This document shows, in pieces, positions 57,546 through 63,467 of a DNA stretch of 63,467 nt. The stretch's first letter is position 1. Each line of letters begins with the position of its first letter. The stretch lies in NCBI GenBank assembly GCA_014904985.1, contig MU128955.1, positions 216,317-279,783 of the forward strand, given 5' to 3'. Below the pieces are notes generated by a model that was given only the letters and a program-made list of their open reading frames with translations, was not told where the DNA came from and searched no databases. A program made the position numbers and the translations under genes. This stretch comes from Hydnum rufescens UP504. Taxonomy: Eukaryota > Basidiomycota > Agaricomycetes > Cantharellales > Hydnaceae.

Positions 57546-59331
57546 TCATGGTCCAGGGGCTGGCAAAAGGCTTGGAATGAGCTCATCCATGACCATGGCT
57601 TGTATGTGATCAAGGGATGCTTTCAAGTGATCACATTGTTCACCTGGAGTAGTGAGGATGAAGGCAAGGGACTTGGAGACATCCAGGTCAACAGATCTGC
57701 CACCAATGGCTTCAGTTTGGGACACCATATGATCATGGTGATGTATGGTGAAGTTGACAGATTGATGCCCCAAGGTTCGTTCATACATGTTTGCCTGAGC
57801 AGATTGTAGTTTCAATGAGGTGTTAATCTGTAAATCAATTGTATTATCATAGAACCAACTTATGACATCATGAAATGATTGTTTTGGATGGGCATTAATA
57901 ATACCCCTGTCAGTCTCAGAGTCCACAACACCAGGGTACCATATAGTACCATTGTGGCCATTATACTTCCAATTGGCACAACAGAATGTCACAAACCAGG
58001 TGGCCCATTCTATATCTGCCACCAGTGTTCGCAGCTCTGGTGATGCATTGAGCACATCAAGCAATGGGCTGCCTGCAGCAAGGTGTTGTGCTGTAGAGTT
58101 CTTAAAGATTTTGATTGATTGTGGCAATGAACTCCAGCTCCTCCAGAAATGATGGGGAATATGTACAGGCTGAGGGGGAGGAGGGAGAGGGCTAGAATCA
58201 TGCTGATCAGACTGGAGTGGAGAGTCCTGACTTGGAGGTGTAGGCAGTGTAGCCAGGGCTTCATTTGTTGTCACCATTGGATGAAGCATTGTCTTTTGGA
58301 ATCAATTTTAATACAATGATCATTCATCTGATGCAAGACAAAATCTAGTATCTCAAATGGGTCCTGTCCCCTTGGGCTTTGAAGTAATATAAGGGGAGGG
58401 GGGGCTGAAATTTCATTGATGTATATACAAGACTGCTGTGACTCAGACCCTTGGGGAACCAAATGCAAGCATTGCTGCCTCACATTCTTCAATAATTTGA
58501 GCTTGATCATCATCTGGCTGGTCATCAATACTTTCTGTGTCATCATCGGGGTGGGAATTTTTAAGAATGGAAGGGGCAGATGATGCATGCAATGTTGTAG
58601 GGGAAGAATGTGGAATAATATGATCAACTTGTTGGCCAGGCATCTTCCAGCCCACAAAGCATTGCAACAATGTAAGCTTGTGGAGTTTCCCTTGGAGATC
58701 ATTGTTTGTACAGAGTCATAAAAGGAAATGATGACAAACAGTCACTGCAAGGACATCCTCATCAGCATCCAGACAAGTAAGGAGATCCTGAATATTGCTG
58801 TTCTCATCATTGACCCTTGTCCAGAGTCGTTGTGCCTCCACATTAAGGTGGATAATTTCCTCCTTTGCTCAGCTTTGGTGGAACCAAGTATGGATCCCTT
58901 CATGCGCAATGTGATTTGCCCAAGGCTGGGTGTGAATGTCTTCCCAGGATGTTCAAAGGACCACAAAGTTGGAAAGAAAACCATCCTCCACAACATCTTT
59001 GAATGTGAGTTTCAGCCATGGGGGATTTGTAGACAGGCAAAGTGTGTTATACCTCTTTATTGCTGTCTGAATTGTGGTTGAATGCCATTTGATAGCTTCA
59101 CCAATGTGTTTTCACATGTTGTATGCTTGTTCTCATTATGAGCAAATATTCTTCCATAGTATGGCAGGTCCAACTCACCAGTGCCAGGAAGGTGGGTTTT
59201 TCAATCTCCATAAGGTGCTGTAACACAAGGAATTCAATTTTGTTGACAGTAGCATGAAATTTCCATTCAGTTTGAAGGACATGAGCATTCTGCCAAGAGG
59301 CATCATTGGGTGTCCACTGAGGGGCAAACAC
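57546..59331 (-). pseudogene. 5' part of the split basidiomycete hypothetical gene
   Basis: Minus-strand frames 59098-59331, 58443-58670 and 57546-58289 look coding. The last includes WATWFVTFCCANWKYNGHNG and a C-terminal part before the Pro/Thr/Asn minisatellite at 57411. With 29627-32076 they flank the Gypsy insertion and probably formed one gene. No catalytic motif is visible. The frames are separated by stretches with many stops, so introns or decay are needed. Function unknown. Confidence 0.4.
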
Positions 59332-59740
59332 CTCGGTCAGCCACTTGGGCTGACCTCAAAAGGAGTACCATTTGAGGTCATTTCGCCAGCCTAATGAGGG
59401 CTAATTTTCTTTGATGTCAATTGACAATCCTCAAATTGACCTTATGGGAAATTTTGACATGACCCAATATCAATACTACATGGAGGGGTCGTAGCATAGG
59501 GGGACCAGGAAAAGTCCAGAAACCCAGAAAATGCCCTTCTTGGGGTCAGCAGGCAATATGGCTTTATCGGTGATAGTCTCAAGTGCTTATAGTTATTGTT
59601 TTACTATTCTAATGAATGTGAACAAAATTAAGAGGAATTATTACAATACAATGAGAATACACAAAGGATCAATTCCCTAGACCAGGGAAAGAATGCCTTT
59701 TGAGATCAGCAGAGGTAACCGACCAACATTGGTGACAGAA
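59332..59740. other. No gene; short palindrome
   Basis: An inverted repeat TCAGCC/GGCTGA is at 59337-59353. The rest resembles the flank of the satellite. No coding region is supported. Confidence 0.5.
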
Positions 59741-60880
59741 GATGAGGAACTGTGAGGCCAGAAGTGGTCATAATACACTGAAAATGGGTGTGTTGAAAAG
59801 CTGCGATTTGGGTGCACAGAATGCACCCACACACAAGCTGAGCAACAACACCTAGCCCCCAGGGGGGGCACATGAACCCAAAATAGAAGATTGAGGATAG
59901 TGCAGTGGAAAGTGGTCGGTTCATTGCGTAAATATGCTCGACAGATTTGGATGAATGAGATGAATAAATGGAGCCTGAGAATGCCGAAATCAGTCATGAT
60001 TTGACCCCCCCAGGTGATGTTGAGTGGGAGATGAGGGGAAGATGAGGAACTGTGAGGCCAGAAGTTCTCAGAATACACTGGAAGTAGGTGTGTTGAAAAG
60101 CTGTGATTTGGGCGCACAGAATGCACCCACACACAGCCTGAGCAACAACACCTAGCCCCCAGGGGGGGCACATGAACCCAAAATGGAAGATTGAGGATAG
60201 CGCAGTGGAAAGTGGTCAGTTCATCGCATAAATATGCTTGACGGATTCGGATGAATGAGACAATAAATGGAGCCCAAGAATGCCAAAATTGGTCATGATT
60301 TGACCCCCCAGGTGATGTTGAGTGGGAGATGAGGGGAAGATGAGGAACTGTGAGGCCAGAAGTTCTCAGAATACACTGAAAGTAGGTGTGTTGAAAAGCT
60401 GTGATTTGGGCGCACAGAATGAACCCACACACAGCCTGAGCAACAACACCTAGCCCCCAGGGGGGCACATGAACCCAAAATGGAAGATTGAGGATAGCAC
60501 AGTGGAAAGTGGTTGGTTCGTTGCGTAAATATGCTTGATGGATTTGGACGAATGAGACAAATAAATGGAGCCCAAGAATGCCGAAATCAGCCATTATTTG
60601 ACCCCCCCAGGTGATGTTGAGTGGGAGATGAGGGGAAGATGAGGAACTGTGAGGCCAGAAATTCTCAGAATACACTGAAAGTAGGTGTGTTGAAAGGCTG
60701 TGATTTGGGCACACAGAATGCACCCACACACAGCCTGAGCAACAACACCTAGCCCCCAGGAGGAGCATATGAACCCAAACAGGAAGATTGAGCATAGTGA
60801 TGTGACATGAATCAGGTGGTGTATTCTCTTGAAGTAGGCTTGTTGGAGAGCTGAGATTTGGGCACAGATACTGTGCCCAC
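59741..60880. repeat. Tandem satellite of about 300 bp, nearly four units
   Basis: The string gatgaggaactgtgaggcc starts units at 59741, 60041, 60339 and 60638, giving periods of 300, 298 and 299 bases; the last unit is partial. Units differ mainly by a variable C/G run (ccccaggggggg) and a few substitutions. A 401-codon minus-strand open frame (59677-60882) spans the array, but it switches to a different repeat frame in one unit because of the G-run length, so I treat it as non-coding. Confidence 0.9.
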
Positions 60881-62150
60881 ACTCAGCCTATCCAACAAAG
60901 CCAGGGACCCAGTCGGACCCAGCAACATCACATTTGATGTTGGCTGTCTGTTGAAAGTTTTACTCAACACCGGCACTTGCCGAAATTAACAAAGTGCCCA
61001 TATACACTGTTCCAATATACCTGAATACCAGCTATTTTTCTGCCACTTATATTGGTAATTCCATTGTTATATTTCTTTGTTTCTCTTCATGTCCACTTGC
61101 CTACTATCTTGGTGTGCTCTGTATACCATATGTGTACACTATTAGCCTTTACACCTCAGGTCTGTTTCCAATGTCCTTTCCAATGGGTACAGTACATGTA
61201 CTTGGCCATTATGTACATTCCTGCCAGGGGGGCCAGGTGTCGTCATGTCCCCATTGTCATCACTGGCCCCCCCTTCTTCATATTTCTTTTCTTCCTGCCC
61301 CCACCCTCCTCCTCCTGTTGATGATTTGAGGGACCTCACAGACACACAATTGAGTTTCCCCCCTGATCTAACAGGCATGGACAGTGTCCTACATGAGATA
61401 TGTATATCAGCAGATGGGGGGCCCCTGGCAGTAGTGAAATCCTTTCAGACTCCACTGAGTGGTGAAGAGATGTATTTATTCATATTTTCTGAGGGACAAT
61501 GGAGTGCACTTACCCTCCACTCTGGGAGAGAATCTGAATGATTAGACCTGAATCCTCAGGGATTGGGGGTGGATGTATTATGCCCACCAGAACCAGGTGT
61601 TGTTTTTGTTCCACAAGAAATGCTGTATCAGGCTGTAGTGTCCAGGGTTACAATTTGGATATAGGGGTAGTATCCACTGTTAGTCATGTGGCCATGCATT
61701 CTGCAGGCTGGTCAGACACTTCCATTGATCTCAAAAGGCATGTCATTTTGATGTTTGTATAGGACCTAATAGGCCTGTGTTCTCTTTGATATCAAATATT
61801 GATCAAAATGGGCCTTTATATCGAACAAGTGCAGTTTGACATAGTTTTGACATCAATTTGAGATCAAAGTAGGGACTTGGAACTTTTACTTGTAGAACTC
61901 TGCAATACCACTGGCCGACCTGTCAATTGCCTAATATCCTAAATAGGAAATTATGTAATGCACCCAAAAAAGCAGTGACATAATTGTGCACAACAATAAT
62001 ATTACATAATATTAAATTACATAATTAGTTGATGATATAATTAAATATATTATATAATACCTATTACCTAATATACATATTACCTAATTGATTACATAAT
62101 CCAGGTTGCATTACCACACCAGTGCCAACAAGAGGGGGCACCCCTGCCCC
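60881..62150. other. No clear gene; possible decayed coding fragment
   Basis: At 61375-61640 the plus strand reads LAVVKSFQTPLSGEEMYLFI, and after an in-frame TGA it continues with GVDVLCPPEPGVVFVPQ. This might be an old gene or transposon fragment but no family is recognised. From 61,930 to 62,105 the sequence is very AT-rich with repeated attacataat / tacctaat strings. Confidence 0.35.
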
Positions 62151-62162
62151 AGACCAACTCAA

Positions 62163-62186
62163 GGGGTGGGGGAGGGGGTAGAGGGG
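62163..62186 (+). other. G-quadruplex motif
   Basis: Four G runs of 4, 5, 5 and 4 bases are separated by loops T, A and TAGA, a strong G-quadruplex pattern. Further G runs continue to 62246. It lies in non-genic DNA beside a hairpin cluster. Confidence 0.75.
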
Positions 62187-62277
62187 CCACCAGAGGGGAC
62201 AGGGGCCCCTGGGTGTACACTTAGGGGGATCCTATAATGGGGGGACGATGGGTTAGTTCAAAAAATCAATAGTAGTG

Positions 62278-62308
62278 CAAAAAGGGCAGCCAGAGGCTGC
62301 CCTTTTTG
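62278..62308. other. Perfect 14-bp-stem hairpin
   Basis: CAAAAAGGGCAGCC (62278-62291) pairs perfectly with 62295-62308 around the loop AGA; pairing extends outward with one mismatch. On the plus strand the stem ends in a T run. Its GC core followed by CTAG at 62311-62314 resembles a Helitron 3' tip, but no Helitron gene lies near. Confidence 0.7.
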
Positions 62309-62344
62309 TACTAGAGTAGCTAAAGTTACAATAACATACCTTAA

Positions 62345-62376
62345 CACCACACCCCAGTCTATACTGGGGTGTGGTG
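62345..62376. other. Second perfect 14-bp-stem hairpin
   Basis: CACCACACCCCAGT (62345-62358) pairs with ACTGGGGTGTGGTG (62363-62376) around CTAT. A further perfect palindrome, ACTGGCAATTGCCAGT, follows at about 62437-62452. Three such structures in 200 bases suggest a foldback repeat element. Confidence 0.7.
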
Positions 62377-62459
62377 GCTTGTCCTGGGCTCTTGGTGGAT
62401 GGAGGTCCTGTCATGTCATGCAACAGAAAAAAATTACTGGCAATTGCCAGTAAATTGAA

Positions 62460-63467
62460 CCCGGGACTCAACACCAGCAGTTGCCCAGTTTCAAAGGCAA
62501 GCCACCTGCTGCTATGAAAAAGCCTAAATGCAGTAACCAGATAGACCAATATAAAAGGGTGCATTAGATAATATTCCATTACATAATACAGTGATTCCCA
62601 TTAAAAAAAGCCTAAATGCAGAAATTGGATGAAGTACATTGAAATAAGTGCTAAGCAGATCATTCTGAAATTTGGTGCATGATTAGAGACTACTTCTATG
62701 CAAATCATACTAAAATTTCAGCCAGATCCATTCATTAATTACAGAGCTATAAGGACAATAAGTTTAAATATTGAAAATAAATTTACTCCCCCCACAGACA
62801 AGGTATGGACTTGAAATTTGACATGGGGTATGACCACATAATTAACTAAACATGTGCCAAGAATCAGCTTATTCTGTTTGCTTCTAGGTATTCAACTCCC
62901 TTTTCAGGCAACAAAAGAACAAAAGCTACCATGAATGTTAAACAGTTTAAAATAGATGTGAACTGGGTGGAATAGGCTTATAATATTATAACCCTGACTA
63001 TATCTGAAAATGGAATCAATTGGATGTGTGGAAGTGGCTGAAATTGAGGGGGAGGGGAAGAAAGATCAAAAGTCCATTACATAAGATGTAGAGCAGGGGT
63101 GGCTCTGATATTATATCACTGAGTTAATACATATGTGGGGAGTGCACATGACAGATATCAGCCCAACTGGACTCCATTTAGGGAGTGCTCCACAGGCCTC
63201 CCCCCCTAAACAACAATTTCCTCCCCAGAGCCTTCCATCCATGCAATTCCCTTGAAAATACACACTTAGGTCATCCAAACACATCTATAACATCCCTCAA
63301 ACTTTCAAATTCATGGCTCCAGTGCCAGAGTCTCTATAATATTTTCAAGTTTCACTGAAATACACCCTCTAGTTGGGACACTTCCAAAGCTCCAATCACT
63401 CTGATTTTTTGTAGGCCACACCTGCTCACCATTTGAGCCTCAGCCCCAAATTTCAGCCCATTCTGAG
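62460..63467. other. No gene recognised at the right edge
   Basis: AT-rich DNA with recurring ttacataat strings and no open frame with a domain. A 108-codon minus frame (62253-62579) covers the hairpins and is not credible as a gene. Confidence 0.5.

Noticed and set aside
59677..60882. 401-codon minus-strand ORF over the satellite
   Set aside because: It spans near-identical 300-bp units and switches repeat frame at a G-run indel; no domain, so repeat-derived.
62400..62520. tRNA-like segment (box-B-like GGGTTCAAT on the minus strand), possible tRNA or SINE
   Set aside because: I could not fold a cloverleaf with a proper acceptor stem and A box; left as part of the hairpin cluster.

Overview
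The window looks like a chromosome segment from a basidiomycete fungus, probably an Agaricomycete and possibly a Rhizoctonia/Ceratobasidium-like one. The evidence is GT-AG introns of about 52-60 nt, FunK1-type protein kinase genes, fungal MEX67 and GUP1 homologues, Helitron, PIF/Harbinger and Ty3/Gypsy elements, and a fungal Zn2Cys6 zinc cluster. The lineage below phylum is an inference from gene style, not a database match.

The first 21 kb is a GC-richer gene zone. It holds a truncated Helitron helicase with a strong terminal hairpin (0.26-0.88 kb), two duplicated FunK1 kinase copies on the minus strand (1.2-4.8 kb, both broken), and an F-box/LRR-like remnant (6.8-8.0 kb). These are followed by a divergently transcribed housekeeping pair, MEX67 (mRNA export receptor, 8 exons, minus) and GUP1 (MBOAT acyltransferase, plus), whose start codons lie only 41 bp apart. 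Next comes a multi-exon gene with a nucleotidyltransferase-like GG...SDID motif (13.9-17.6 kb), an unrecognised gene (18.3-19.4 kb), and a broken duplicate of the 3' half of the SDID gene (19.7-20.5 kb).

From about 21.9 kb the base composition changes and the window becomes a nested transposon zone. A minus-strand gene of what appears to be a multicopy basidiomycete family (parts at 29.6-32.1 and 57.5-59.3 kb) is split by a 25.3-kb insertion. That insertion is a Ty3/Gypsy retrotransposon on the minus strand (32,077-57,410, LTRs of about 1.62 kb). It is itself split inside pol by a PIF/Harbinger transposon (41,612-52,530, TIRs of about 140 bp, TSD AAT). The second ORF of that transposon is split by a Ty3/Gypsy chromovirus (43,709-51,004, LTRs of 614/609 bp, TSD ATCTT). 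A second, decayed Harbinger element (22,527-29,478, TSD ACT) carries a solo LTR of the large Gypsy family (22,637-24,298, TSD CCAG). Removing one insertion plus one TSD copy restores an open frame at two of the junctions, so the insertion order is well supported.

The chromovirus carries an intact, spliced antisense gene between pol and its 3' LTR. It encodes a protein with a textbook Zn2Cys6 cluster and a long charged helix, while the sense gag-pol is broken. The large Gypsy element carries an unrecognised 473-codon sense ORF after integrase. Nearly all in-frame stops I found in the transposon frames are TGA where arginine is expected, consistent with CGA to TGA change by CpG deamination. The last 4 kb holds a ~300-bp tandem satellite, a G-quadruplex motif, strong hairpins and AT-rich DNA with no recognisable gene.
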